A program made the translations under genes and the position numbers. Positions 47,136-55,401 of a stretch of DNA of 64,000 bases are shown in pieces. The DNA lies in assembly GCA_963833115.1 (NCBI GenBank), contig CAWHWS010000002.1, positions 682,001 to 746,000 on the forward strand, given 5' to 3'. Origin of the DNA: Hasllibacter sp963833115. GTDB lineage: Bacteria; Pseudomonadota; Alphaproteobacteria; Rhodobacterales; Rhodobacteraceae. Under the pieces are notes generated by a model. The model was not told the origin of the DNA. It did no database searches and worked only from the letters and a program-made list of their open reading frames with translations. The first letter of the stretch is position 1, and every line of letters starts with the position of its first letter.

Positions 47136-48362
47136 ATGAAGCACATGACCATCGGCGCCGCGCTCGCGGCCCTCGCCCTGCCGGCCGCCGCGCAGGACCT
47201 GACCGTCTATCACGCCTGGGCGCACCACGCCGAATGGCAGACCGCCATCGCCGAGATGTTCATGGCCGAGAACCCGGGCGTGGAGATCACCTTCCAGGCG
47301 CCGGCGCCGGACTACGACGAGGGGCTCGTCTCGGTCATCCGGCAGGACCTGGCCGGCGAGGCGCCGGACGTGTTCATGGTGGGCTCGCACCTGCTGCGGA
47401 ACCTGGTGGCGCGCGGGATGGTGGAGCCGCTCGAGCCCCTGATGGAGGGGCGCGACATGGCCGCGCTGGGGTACTCGCCCGAGGTGCTGGCGCTCACGCA
47501 GGTGGACGGGGTGCAGTACGCCCTGCCCTGGACGAGCTCGACGCCGGTGATGTTCTACAACCGCGAGCTGGTGGCGCGCGCGGGCGGCGACCCGGACGAC
47601 ATGCCCACCACCTGGGACGGGACCATCGAGCTCGCCGCCGCCATCGACGCGCTGGGGCCGGACGTCTCGGGGATGTACTACACGCTGGGCGACGACGACT
47701 GGATGACGCAGAACCTCCTGGCCAATGCGGGGCTCTCGCCGATGGGCGAGGACGGCGAGACCATCGCCTTCGGCACCGAGGCGGGGCGCGAGGTCCTGGC
47801 GACCTACCGCCGCTTCTTCGACGAGGGCGGCCAGCAGCCGATCGAGGACACCGCCGCGCGCCAGCAGATGTATGCCGGCCAGCTCGGGCTCTACTTCAAC
47901 TCGACCGCGGCGGTGCGCTCCTTCACCCGGGAGATCGGGGATCGCTTCGACTGGGGCACCGCGCAGATGCCGGCCATGGCCGAGGGCGGCGGCGTCGCCT
48001 CCGGGGGGATGGCGGCCGCGATCCTGACGGACGATCCGGAGAAGCGGGAGGCGGCGTTCGAGTACCTCCTGTTCGGCACGGGGGCAGAGGCGCAGGCGAT
48101 GGTGGTCGAGAACACGGGCTACATGCCGGTGAACCAGGGCTCGCTGGAGGTGCTGGAGGGGTTCTACGCGGAGAACCCCAACTTCCGCACCAGCGCCACG
48201 CAGGCGGGGCGCGCCTTCCCCTGGTTCGCCTGGCCGGGGCGGAACGGCGTGCGCATCAGCCAGGTCGTGCTCGACGAGATGACGGCGCTCGCCAACGGGG
48301 CGGCGAGCGTGGACGAGACGGCGCGGAGCCTGACGGAGGAGATCGGGCCGCTGCTCGACTGA
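47136..48362 (+). CDS. Extracellular binding protein family 1 (sugar/glycerol-phosphate type)
   Basis: 408 residues with a signal peptide (MTIGAALAALALPAAAQ). The mature protein begins LTVYHAWAHHAEWQTAIAEMF, a UgpB/MalE-like pattern; YALPWTSSTPVMFYNRELV near 130 and PDDMPTTWDGTIELAAAID near 150 are family motifs. It supplies the ATPase/permease set upstream. GAAGGA stands 9 nt before ATG 47136. Encoding the binding protein last is less usual than first. Ligand unknown. Confidence 0.9.
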   Translation: MKHMTIGAALAALALPAAAQDLTVYHAWAHHAEWQTAIAEMFMAENPGVEITFQAPAPDYDEGLVSVIRQDLAGEAPDVFMVGSHLLRNLVARGMVEPLEPLMEGRDMAALGYSPEVLALTQVDGVQYALPWTSSTPVMFYNRELVARAGGDPDDMPTTWDGTIELAAAIDALGPDVSGMYYTLGDDDWMTQNLLANAGLSPMGEDGETIAFGTEAGREVLATYRRFFDEGGQQPIEDTAARQQMYAGQLGLYFNSTAAVRSFTREIGDRFDWGTAQMPAMAEGGGVASGGMAAAILTDDPEKREAAFEYLLFGTGAEAQAMVVENTGYMPVNQGSLEVLEGFYAENPNFRTSATQAGRAFPWFAWPGRNGVRISQVVLDEMTALANGAASVDETARSLTEEIGPLLD

Positions 48363-48455
48363 CCCGGGCGGGGCTCGCGGGCGCCCGCCTGCCGTGCGAA
48401 CGGGCGCCGGGCCCGGCGCGGGCGGCGCGTTTCGTCGCGGGCCGGCCCGTGCGCC

Positions 48456-48484
48456 TTGGCGCGGGCGGCGAATGGCGCAATCAT
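48456..48484 (+). promoter_or_regulatory. Candidate promoter of the oligopeptide-binding protein gene
   Basis: TTGGCG (48456-48461) and AATCAT (48479-48484), 17 bp apart, 38 bp upstream of the ATG. The -10 is weak. The rest of the 160-bp gap after the previous gene is GC-rich without visible features. Confidence 0.35.
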
Positions 48485-48522
48485 GGGCCCGGACGCGAAC
48501 CTGCCCCCGATGGAGGGACGAC

Positions 48523-50178
48523 ATGACCGAGACGAGCCAAGGCCGCAGGGCGATGATGGACCGGATGGCCGCCGCCACGCGCGCGGGACGAATGGACCGG
48601 CGGGAGTTCATCGCCTCGGCCTCCGTGCTGGGCGCGACCGCCGCGGCCGCCTACGGCATGCTGGGCCTCGCCGCGCCCGCCCGGGCGCAGGGCGCCGACA
48701 TGGCCCCGGCCGAGGGCGCCGTGGACGGCGGCACGCTCCGCGTGGGGCAGAAGGTCCTGGCGATCAACGATCCCATCCTCTTCGACTGGCCGGAGAAGGC
48801 CAACATCGCGCGGCAGTTCTGCGAGACCCTGGTGCGCTGGGAGACGGATTTCTCCTTCTCGGGCCTGCTGCTCGAGGGCTGGGAGGTCAGCGACGACGCG
48901 ACGGAGTACACCCTTCGCGTGCGCCCCGGCGCCACCTGGACCAATGGCGACGCTTTCACCGCCGAGGACGTCGCCTACAACCTGCGCCGCTGGTGCGACC
49001 GCTCCGTCGAGGGGAACTCGATGGCCGCGCGGATGGGCAGCCTCGTGGACGCGGACACCGGCGCGATGGTGGAGGGCGCGATGGAGGTCGTGGACGACAT
49101 GACCGTGCGCCTGACCCTGCCGTCGCCGGACATCACCCTCATCGCGGGGATGTCGGACTATCCCGCCCTGATCGTGCATCCCAGCTTCGAGGAGACGGGC
49201 AGCGACCTGGCGGAGAACCCGATCGGCACGGGCGCCTTCGAGCTCGAGAGCATCTCCATCGGGGAGAGCGCGCGCGTGGTGCGCCGCGAGGAGGGCTGGT
49301 GGGGCGGGCGCGCCCATCTGGAGGCGGTCGAGTTCATCGACATCGGCACCGACCAGTCGACCCAGGTGGCCCTGTTCGACGCCGGCGAGATCGACGTGAA
49401 CGACGAGAGCAACGGCGAGTTCGTCGAGCTCCTGGACGGGCTCGGCCTCACCCGGGTGGAGGTCGTCACCGGCGCCACGATGGTCGCGCGGATGAACGTG
49501 AACGAGCCACCCTTCGACGTGGTCGAGGTGCGCCGCGGCATCCAGATGATGATCGACAACGAGCTGACGCTCGAGCTCGGCTTCTCCGGGCTGGGGCAGG
49601 TCGCGGAGAACCACCACGTCGGCCCGATGCACCCCGAATACGCCGATATCGGCCCGTCCGCCTACGACCCGGCCGCCGGCATGCAGATGCTGCGCGACGC
49701 GGGGCACGCGGAGACGCCCATCGAGCTCATCTCGATCGACGACGACTACCTCAAGCTCACCTCGGACGCGATCGGCGCGCAGATGCGGGACGCCGGCGCC
49801 AACGTCTCGCGCAAGCTGATGCCGGGGGCGACGTTCTGGAACGACTGGACGAAGTACCCGTTCAGCGCGACCTCCTGGGGGATGCGCCCGCTCGGCGTGC
49901 AGATCTACGCCCTCGCCTACCAGAGCGGCGCCGCCTGGAACGAGACCGCGCATTCCAACCCCGAGTTCGACGCCAGGCTGAGCGAGGCGCTCGGCGTGTT
50001 CGACCCGGACGCCCGGCGCGAGATCATGGCCGGGATGGAGGAGATGCTGCGAGAGAGCGGCGTGATCGTCCAGCCCTACTGGCTCAACTACTACGCCCAC
50101 CACACCGCCCAGGTGGTCGGCTACGTCAAGCACCAGACGCGCGAGATGCACCTCGAGCGGGTCTGGCTCGACGCCTAG
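48523..50178 (+). CDS. Oligopeptide/dipeptide ABC transporter binding protein, Tat-exported (SBP_bac_5)
   Basis: 551 residues. The N-terminus has a twin-arginine signal (MDRREFIASASVLGATAAA) preceded by 23 residues. Family 5 pattern: LRVGQKVLAINDP, ATEYTLRVRPGATWTNGDAF near 130, FTAEDVAYNLRRWCD, and NPIGTGAFELESI near 235. GGAGGG precedes ATG 48523. No dpp/opp permease or ATPase follows, so the protein is an orphan or serves a distant transporter. Tat export suggests it folds in the cytoplasm. A strong hairpin closes the gene. Confidence 0.88.
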   Translation: MTETSQGRRAMMDRMAAATRAGRMDRREFIASASVLGATAAAAYGMLGLAAPARAQGADMAPAEGAVDGGTLRVGQKVLAINDPILFDWPEKANIARQFCETLVRWETDFSFSGLLLEGWEVSDDATEYTLRVRPGATWTNGDAFTAEDVAYNLRRWCDRSVEGNSMAARMGSLVDADTGAMVEGAMEVVDDMTVRLTLPSPDITLIAGMSDYPALIVHPSFEETGSDLAENPIGTGAFELESISIGESARVVRREEGWWGGRAHLEAVEFIDIGTDQSTQVALFDAGEIDVNDESNGEFVELLDGLGLTRVEVVTGATMVARMNVNEPPFDVVEVRRGIQMMIDNELTLELGFSGLGQVAENHHVGPMHPEYADIGPSAYDPAAGMQMLRDAGHAETPIELISIDDDYLKLTSDAIGAQMRDAGANVSRKLMPGATFWNDWTKYPFSATSWGMRPLGVQIYALAYQSGAAWNETAHSNPEFDARLSEALGVFDPDARREIMAGMEEMLRESGVIVQPYWLNYYAHHTAQVVGYVKHQTREMHLERVWLDA

Positions 50179-50189
50179 CGCCCACGATG

Positions 50190-50215
50190 CGGGCGCCCCC
50201 CTCGGGGGGCGCCCG
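50190..50215 (+). terminator. Strong GC hairpin after the oligopeptide-binding protein gene
   Basis: An 11-bp stem (50190-50200 with 50205-50215) around a 4-nt loop, 12 bp past the stop codon. All G/C pairs, no T-tract. Its position directly after a single-gene unit supports a terminator or 3'-end stabiliser. Confidence 0.55.
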
Positions 50216-50338
50216 CCCGCAGGCGGATCGCCTTGAACCGTCGCGGTTTTCGGCGCATGGTGACGCTGGGTCCGGGACGGCGTCCGCAACGGGACGAACC
50301 CGGATACCTCACATATCGTCATCCTGCTTGGAGGGACC

Positions 50339-51379
50339 ATGGGGCTGGGCCGGCATCGCCGTGCGAGCGCGCACGAGGTACGTCATCGCCGTGCGAGCGC
50401 GCACGAGGCACGTCACGACATCGAATGGCCGACGATCGGCCTCCTGATCTGCGTCCACGGGAGCTGGGCCGCGATCCTCATGACCGCCGGCGCGCTCACG
50501 CCGCCGATCGCGGCGTCGCTGCTCGTGCCGGTGATGGTCCTGCACTCGTCGCTCCAGCACGAGGTCATGCACGGCCATCCGTTCCACTCGCGCGCCCTCA
50601 GCGAGGCGGTCGTCTCGCTCCCCATCGGCCTTCTGGTGCCCTACCGGCGCTTCCGGGCGCAGCACCTGGCGCACCATTTCGACCCCAGCCTGACCGATCC
50701 CTACGACGACCCGGAGACGAACTACCTCGATCCCGCCCGCTGGGCGCGGATGGGGCCGATGGCGCGTGCGCTCTACCGGGCGAACAACACGCTGGCGGGG
50801 CGCATGGCGCTGGGGCCGGCGATCTCGCTCGCGGCCTTCTGGCGCGAGGAGGTCCGGGGCATCGCGCGCGGGGCGCCGGGGCTGCGGCGCGACCACGCGG
50901 CGCACCTGGCGGGGGCCGCGGTCGTGGCGCTGGCGGTCTGGGCCTCGGCCCTGCCCTGGTGGGGCTACGCGCTGGGCTGCTACGGCGCGATGATGGTCCT
51001 CAAGATCCGCACCTTCGCGGAGCACCGGGCGCATCACGCCGCGCGGGCCCGGACGGTGGTGATCGAGGATCGCGGGATCCTGGCGCTCCTGTTCCTGAAC
51101 AACAACTTCCACGCCCTTCACCACGCGCGGCCGGGCCTCGCCTGGTACCGTCTGCCGGCCGCCTATTTCGCCACCAGGGCGGCCGTGCTCCGGCGCAACG
51201 GCGGCTATGTCTACCGCTCCTACGCGCAGGTGATCGGCGCGCATTTCCTGCGGGCGAAGGACCCGGTGGCCCATCCGCTGCTCACCGACCCGTCCGGGCA
51301 CGCCGCCCCGGCGATGCCCGCGCCAGTCCCGGTCCCCGTGCCCGTTCCGGCCTTCGCGAGCGGCGCGGCCGGCGCATGA
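50339..51379 (+). CDS. Membrane di-iron fatty acid desaturase/hydroxylase-like protein
   Basis: 346 residues. Three histidine boxes that bind two irons are intact: HEVMHGH (74-80), HLAHH (109-113) and FHALHH (258-262). About four membrane helices, e.g. TIGLLICVHGSWAAILMTAG and HLAGAAVVALAVWASAL. This family covers acyl desaturases and carotenoid or lipid hydroxylases; the substrate is unknown. GGAGGG just before ATG 50339 fixes the start, although residues 6-25 are a tandem repeat of HRRASAHE(V/A)R not expected in the family. Its stop overlaps the next gene's ATG (ATGA). Confidence 0.8.
   Translation: MGLGRHRRASAHEVRHRRASAHEARHDIEWPTIGLLICVHGSWAAILMTAGALTPPIAASLLVPVMVLHSSLQHEVMHGHPFHSRALSEAVVSLPIGLLVPYRRFRAQHLAHHFDPSLTDPYDDPETNYLDPARWARMGPMARALYRANNTLAGRMALGPAISLAAFWREEVRGIARGAPGLRRDHAAHLAGAAVVALAVWASALPWWGYALGCYGAMMVLKIRTFAEHRAHHAARARTVVIEDRGILALLFLNNNFHALHHARPGLAWYRLPAAYFATRAAVLRRNGGYVYRSYAQVIGAHFLRAKDPVAHPLLTDPSGHAAPAMPAPVPVPVPVPAFASGAAGA
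50354..50413 (+). repeat. Tandem 30-bp duplication at the start of the desaturase-like gene
   Basis: Two adjacent 30-bp copies (50354-50383 and 50384-50413) differ at one base (T/C). Each holds the inverted arms CGTGCG / CGCACG, so the mRNA just after the start codon can form two hairpins. Exactly ten codons per copy keep the frame. Recent duplication, judged by 29/30 identity. Confidence 0.85.
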
Positions 51380-52182
51380 GCGCGCCCGCGGCGGCGCCCC
51401 TCGCGGCGTTGCCGATGAACGACTGGCCCGAGGTGCGCCCCCATTGGGACGCGCTCTGGTCGGCGATCGCCGCCCGCCTGTGCGAGGCCGGGGTGCCCGC
51501 TCCCGAGACGCTCACCCGCGGCCTGGGCCTGATGGAGGGCTGGCTCTCGCCAACCCTCGTGCTGGGGCAGACCTGCGGGCTGCCCTATGTGCGCCATCTG
51601 CGCCGGCGGGTGACGCTCCTGGGGACGCCGGACTTCGCGGTGCCGGGCTGTCCGCCGGGCTGGTACGACAGCGTCGTCGTGGTCCGGGCGGACGATCCGC
51701 GGGAGGGCACGCGCGCCTTCGCGGGGGCGCGGCTCGCGGTGAACGGCGCCGACAGCCAGTCGGGCACGCAGGCGATGATGCACCATGTGCGCGCCCTGCC
51801 GGTCCCGCATTTCGGGCGGGTGTCGACGACCGGGGCCCACGAGGCGAGCGCCCGCGCCGTCGCGGAGGGGCGGGCCGACATCGCCGCGATCGATCACACC
51901 ACATGGCGCCTGATCGCGGCGCACCGCCCCTTCGCCGCGGGCCTGCGCGTGATGGAGAGGACCGACCCGACCCCCGGCCTGCCCTTCGTCGCGGCGGCGG
52001 GGGCGGGGGCGGCGCATGCGGACGCGGTGGCGGCCGGCGTCGCGGACGCGCCCGAGGCCGCGCGCGAGGCGCTGGGCCTGGCGGGCTACGTGCGCACGGT
52101 GCCGGAGGATTACGACGTCATCGCCGCGCGGGACGCGGCCGCGCGCGGGGTCTCGGCCGCGCACGGGCTCGCGCGGCCCTAG
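51376..52182 (+). CDS. PhnD-like substrate-binding-fold protein without signal peptide
   Basis: 268 residues. The fold pattern is that of phosphonate/phosphite binding protein PhnD: LGLMEGWLSPTLVLGQTCGLPY, then SVVVVRADDPREGTRAFAGARLAVNGADSQSGTQA (two adjacent segments) and SARAVAEGRADIAAIDHTTW. The N-terminus (MSAPAAAPLAALPMNDWPEV) lacks a hydrophobic export segment, so it is probably cytoplasmic. No phn permease is nearby. The ATGA overlap with the desaturase-like gene suggests both act together. Role unknown; a cytoplasmic ligand-binding or enzyme-like function is possible. Its TAG overlaps the convergent gene's stop. Confidence 0.7.
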   Translation: MSAPAAAPLAALPMNDWPEVRPHWDALWSAIAARLCEAGVPAPETLTRGLGLMEGWLSPTLVLGQTCGLPYVRHLRRRVTLLGTPDFAVPGCPPGWYDSVVVVRADDPREGTRAFAGARLAVNGADSQSGTQAMMHHVRALPVPHFGRVSTTGAHEASARAVAEGRADIAAIDHTTWRLIAAHRPFAAGLRVMERTDPTPGLPFVAAAGAGAAHADAVAAGVADAPEAAREALGLAGYVRTVPEDYDVIAARDAAARGVSAAHGLARP

Positions 52183-53162
52183 GGCGCGCCGAGGCCGCGC
52201 AGGGTCGCGGCGAGGGCCTCGTCCACCTCGACGCCGTCCGCCTCGGCCCGCCGGCGCGCCGCGTGGCGCCGGGCGCCGGGGGCCCGCACGCCGGGCTCCG
52301 CGGTCATCTCGCGCAGCAGCGCGGCGACGCGCGGGCCGAACCCCGCGTCGGGGCGGATCGCGAGGAACGTCTGGCCGAGCCCCGGGGGCCCGCCCGAATC
52401 GTCGCCCAGCGAGGACGCCTCGTGCGACCAGTTGGCGCCCGCCAGCCCGGCTGACAGCACCTCCACCATGAGGGCGAGCGCCGCGCCCTTGTGGCCGCCC
52501 GCGGGGGCGATGGTGCCGGCCATCCCGGCGTCGGGATCGGTCGTCGGGCGGCCCTGCGCGTCCAGGGCCCAGCCTTCGGGAAGGGCGCGCCCCTCGGCCG
52601 CGGCGGTGGCGAGGCTGACGAAGGCGGTCGCGGAGGACGCGCTGTCGATGACCAGGGGATCGCCCTGCGCCGGGGCGCCGAACGCCCAGGGGTTGGTGCC
52701 GAAGAAGGGCCGCGCCCCGCCCCAGGCCGCCATCGTCGCGGACGCGTTCGTCGCCGCCAGCGCGACCAGCCCCGCGCGCGCCAGCCGGTCCGCGAACCAG
52801 CCGAGCACCCCGCAGGCATAGGCGCCCCGCACCGTGAGGACCGCGACGCCCTGCGCGCGCGCCGCCTCGATCAGGGCGGCCTCCCCGCAGGCATAGGCCG
52901 GGTGCGCGAAGCCGCCGCGCGCGTCCACCGCGATGCGGCCGGGCAGGGGGCGCGTGGCCTCGGGCTCGGCACCGCCGACGATCTTCCCCACGCGGAGGTG
53001 GCCGCAATAATATGGCAGGTAGCCCAGGCCGATGCCGCGCGTCCCCTCGGCCTCCGCGTCCCGGATCGAGAGGGCCACGGGGCCGGCCTGCGCCGCGCTC
53101 GCCCCCGCCCGGATCAGGGCGGCGCGCGCGGCCGCCTCCACCTCGTCCAGCGTCATGCGCAT
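52179..53162 (-). CDS. Ldh2/MdhB-family NAD(P)-dependent oxidoreductase
   Basis: 327 residues of the malate/L-lactate (Ldh2) dehydrogenase superfamily, which also includes ureidoglycolate, sulfolactate and Delta1-piperideine/pyrroline-2-carboxylate reductases. Signatures: ALIRAGASAAQAGPVA, SATMAAWGGARPFFGTNPWAFG near 145, and PAGGHKGAALALMVEVLSAGL near 220. GAGGAGG lies 5 nt before ATG 53162. Divergent from the enolase-superfamily dehydratase; the pair could reduce what the dehydratase makes, for instance a 2-imino or 2-keto acid (inference). Confidence 0.82.
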   Translation of the reverse strand: MRMTLDEVEAAARAALIRAGASAAQAGPVALSIRDAEAEGTRGIGLGYLPYYCGHLRVGKIVGGAEPEATRPLPGRIAVDARGGFAHPAYACGEAALIEAARAQGVAVLTVRGAYACGVLGWFADRLARAGLVALAATNASATMAAWGGARPFFGTNPWAFGAPAQGDPLVIDSASSATAFVSLATAAAEGRALPEGWALDAQGRPTTDPDAGMAGTIAPAGGHKGAALALMVEVLSAGLAGANWSHEASSLGDDSGGPPGLGQTFLAIRPDAGFGPRVAALLREMTAEPGVRAPGARRHAARRRAEADGVEVDEALAATLRGLGAP

Positions 53163-53243
53163 GCGCGCCTCCTCCCCTTCGGGCCGCCTTGCCCGGCGGG
53201 GGCGAGGATGGCACGGTTCGCCGGCCGCGCGAAGGGAGGCCCG

Positions 53244-54425
53244 ATGAAGATCACCGCCATCCGCGCGACGCCGATCCTCGTGCCGCTCGAGGCGCCGTAC
53301 CTGTGGTCCTACGGCGCGCTGGACGGGTTCACCAAGACCGTGGTCGAGGTGGTCACCGACAGCGGCCCGACCGGCATCGGGGAGGCGCCCTCCCACGCCT
53401 CGGCCGCGATCGTGGAGGCGATGGCCGAGCGCCTGATCGGGCGCGATCCCTTCGACATCGCGGGCGCGGAGCGCCGCGTCCTGCCCTCCATGCCGCTCGC
53501 CCATTCGGTGACGGACACCGCGACGCTCGGCGCGTGGGGCGGGATCGAGGTCGCGCTGTGGGATCTCCGCGGCCGCGCCTGGGGGCAGCCGGTCGCCAAC
53601 CTGCTCGGCGGCGTCCACCGGGACCGCATCCCGTTCACCGACTATTTCAGCTACCGCCTGCCCGAGGGGGACCGGGGCGGGGAGCGCACGGCGGAGGCGG
53701 TCGTCGCGTACTGCCTCGGCCTGCGCGCCGCGCACGGCACGAGCTTCTTCGAGGGCAAGGTCAGCGAGCCGGACCTGCGCGCCAACATCCGCCTGGTGGA
53801 GGCGCTGCGCGACGCGCTCGGCCCGGACGCGATGATCCGCATCGATTCCAACCAGGCGTTCTCGGTGCCCTCGGCGCTGGCGCTGGCGCCGGCCTTCGCC
53901 GCCGCGGGCGTGCGCAACTGGGAGGATCCCACCCCCCGCTGGCGCGACATGCGGCGCCTGCGGCAGCATTGCGCGATCCCCTTCTCGGGGCACCACCTGG
54001 ACGTCGCCAAGGCCGCCGCCTACGGGGTGCCCGACGCCATCGTGAGCGACGTCGCCGGCCTCGGCGGGTTCTGCGCGGCGATGCGCTTCGTCTCCGCCTG
54101 CGAGGGGGCGGGGATCGATTTCTGGTGCTATTCCGGCGACAGCGGCCTCGGCACCGCGGCCTACCTCCACCTGTGCGCGGCGCATCCGCACATCCGCGAG
54201 CCGAACCAGTCGCTCCTGCGCCAGCAGCCCCATGACGTGATCGAGGGCGGGCCGTTCGCGCCGCGGGACGACCATGTGGACCTGCCGTCCGGGCCCGGGC
54301 TCGGCGTCACGCTGGACGCCGGGCGCCTCGCGCATCTGGCGGGGCTCCTGCGCGAGCGCGGCGTGCCGGACAAGTATCGCGACCCGGAGCGGCCCGGCAC
54401 GATGCGGCGCATGCCGCGGGCGTGA
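53244..54425 (+). CDS. Enolase-superfamily dehydratase/epimerase (mandelate racemase-like)
   Basis: 393 residues. N-terminal capping domain (1-120, including PILVPLEAPYLWSYGALDGF) and a TIM-barrel with Lys172 (FEGKVS), Asp201 (IRIDSNQAF), Glu227 (NWEDPT) and Asp269 (VSDVAGLGG). Where the third metal ligand is expected the sequence reads FSGHH (His250/His251) rather than Glu, Asp or Asn. GDSGLGTAAYLH near 325 resembles glucarate-dehydratase relatives. It acts on a carboxylic acid by proton abstraction; substrate unknown. GGGAGG precedes the ATG. Divergent from the Ldh2-family gene with an 81-bp shared control region. Confidence 0.82.
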   Translation: MKITAIRATPILVPLEAPYLWSYGALDGFTKTVVEVVTDSGPTGIGEAPSHASAAIVEAMAERLIGRDPFDIAGAERRVLPSMPLAHSVTDTATLGAWGGIEVALWDLRGRAWGQPVANLLGGVHRDRIPFTDYFSYRLPEGDRGGERTAEAVVAYCLGLRAAHGTSFFEGKVSEPDLRANIRLVEALRDALGPDAMIRIDSNQAFSVPSALALAPAFAAAGVRNWEDPTPRWRDMRRLRQHCAIPFSGHHLDVAKAAAYGVPDAIVSDVAGLGGFCAAMRFVSACEGAGIDFWCYSGDSGLGTAAYLHLCAAHPHIREPNQSLLRQQPHDVIEGGPFAPRDDHVDLPSGPGLGVTLDAGRLAHLAGLLRERGVPDKYRDPERPGTMRRMPRA

Positions 54426-54469
54426 CGCGGGCATGACGCGGGCGGGCGCCGGCACGTCGCGCGCGGTGC

Positions 54470-54498
54470 TTGAAGTGCCGCGGGACGTGGCGTCAGAT
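54470..54498 (+). promoter_or_regulatory. Candidate promoter of the phytanoyl-CoA dioxygenase-like gene
   Basis: TTGAAG (54470-54475) and TCAGAT (54493-54498), 17 bp apart, 54 bp upstream of the ATG. The spacing is ideal and the -35 differs from TTGACA at two bases. Confidence 0.45.
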
Positions 54499-54552
54499 GC
54501 CCGCCCGAGCGCCCGGATCGGCCGGACGCCGCCCCGCGCGGAGGCCCCGACG

Positions 54553-55350
54553 ATGACGCATCCCATGCTCACCCGAAGCATGATCGACGACTTCCGCCGC
54601 GACGGCGCGGTCCTGATCCCGGGCCTCTTCGCCGAGCATGTCGAGGCGATTCGCGCCGGCATCGACCGCAACATGGCCGAGCCCGGCCCGTATGCGGCCG
54701 AGAACACCGGCGGCAACGATGCCGGGCGCTTCTTCGACGACTACTGCAACTGGCAGCGCATCCCCGAGTTCGAGGCCGCCGCCAGGGCCTCGCCCGCCGC
54801 CGCGGTCGCCGCCGCGCTGATGGGCTCGGAGCGGGTGCAGCTCTTCCACGACCACGTGCTGGTCAAGGAGCCGGGCACCTCCAAGCCCACGCCCTGGCAC
54901 CAGGACGCGCCCTACTACTTCGTGAGCGGCGATCAGACGGTCAGCTTCTGGTCCCCGATGGACCCGGTGCGCGAGGCCTCGCTGCGCTGCGTCGCGGGCT
55001 CGCACCTCTGGGAGAAGCCCGTCCTGCCGACGCGCTGGCTCGCCGAGGACGATTTCTACCCGGCCTCCGACGAATACCGCCCCGTGCCCGACCCCGACGC
55101 CGAGGGGATGAAGGTCCTCGAATGGCAGATGGCGCCCGGCGACGCGGTGGCGTTCCACTACCGGACGCTGCACGGCGCGCGGGGCAACGTCGCGGGCACG
55201 CGGCGGCGGGCCTTCTCCCTGCGGCTGGTGGGGGACGACGCGCGCTACGTGGAGCGGGCGGGGCCGACCTCGCCGCCCTTCGCCGGTCACGGGATGGCGC
55301 CGGGCGAGCGGCTGCGCGAGGACTGGTTCCCGGTGATCCACGCCGCCTGA
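54553..55350 (+). CDS. Phytanoyl-CoA dioxygenase (PhyH)-family Fe(II)/2-oxoglutarate oxygenase
   Basis: 265 residues. Iron ligands H116 and D118 (PTPWHQDAPYY) and H207 (YRTLHGARGN), with an arginine for 2-oxoglutarate following (GTRRRAFSLR). LFHDHVLVKEPGTSKPTPW is typical of bacterial PhyH proteins that hydroxylate small acids, amino acids or quaternary amines. Start at 54553 after GGAGG. Follows the enolase-superfamily gene by 127 bp with its own promoter-like pair. Substrate unknown. Confidence 0.87.
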   Translation: MTHPMLTRSMIDDFRRDGAVLIPGLFAEHVEAIRAGIDRNMAEPGPYAAENTGGNDAGRFFDDYCNWQRIPEFEAAARASPAAAVAAALMGSERVQLFHDHVLVKEPGTSKPTPWHQDAPYYFVSGDQTVSFWSPMDPVREASLRCVAGSHLWEKPVLPTRWLAEDDFYPASDEYRPVPDPDAEGMKVLEWQMAPGDAVAFHYRTLHGARGNVAGTRRRAFSLRLVGDDARYVERAGPTSPPFAGHGMAPGERLREDWFPVIHAA

Positions 55351-55401
55351 CCCCGGCGGCGCGCGCGCTACCTCTCGCGCCTGGCGGGCGGAGGAGCGGG
55401 C

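Noticed and set aside
50354..50413. Repeats at the start of the desaturase-like gene as a mini-CRISPR
   Set aside because: Only two copies, directly adjacent, no spacers, inside a coding frame.
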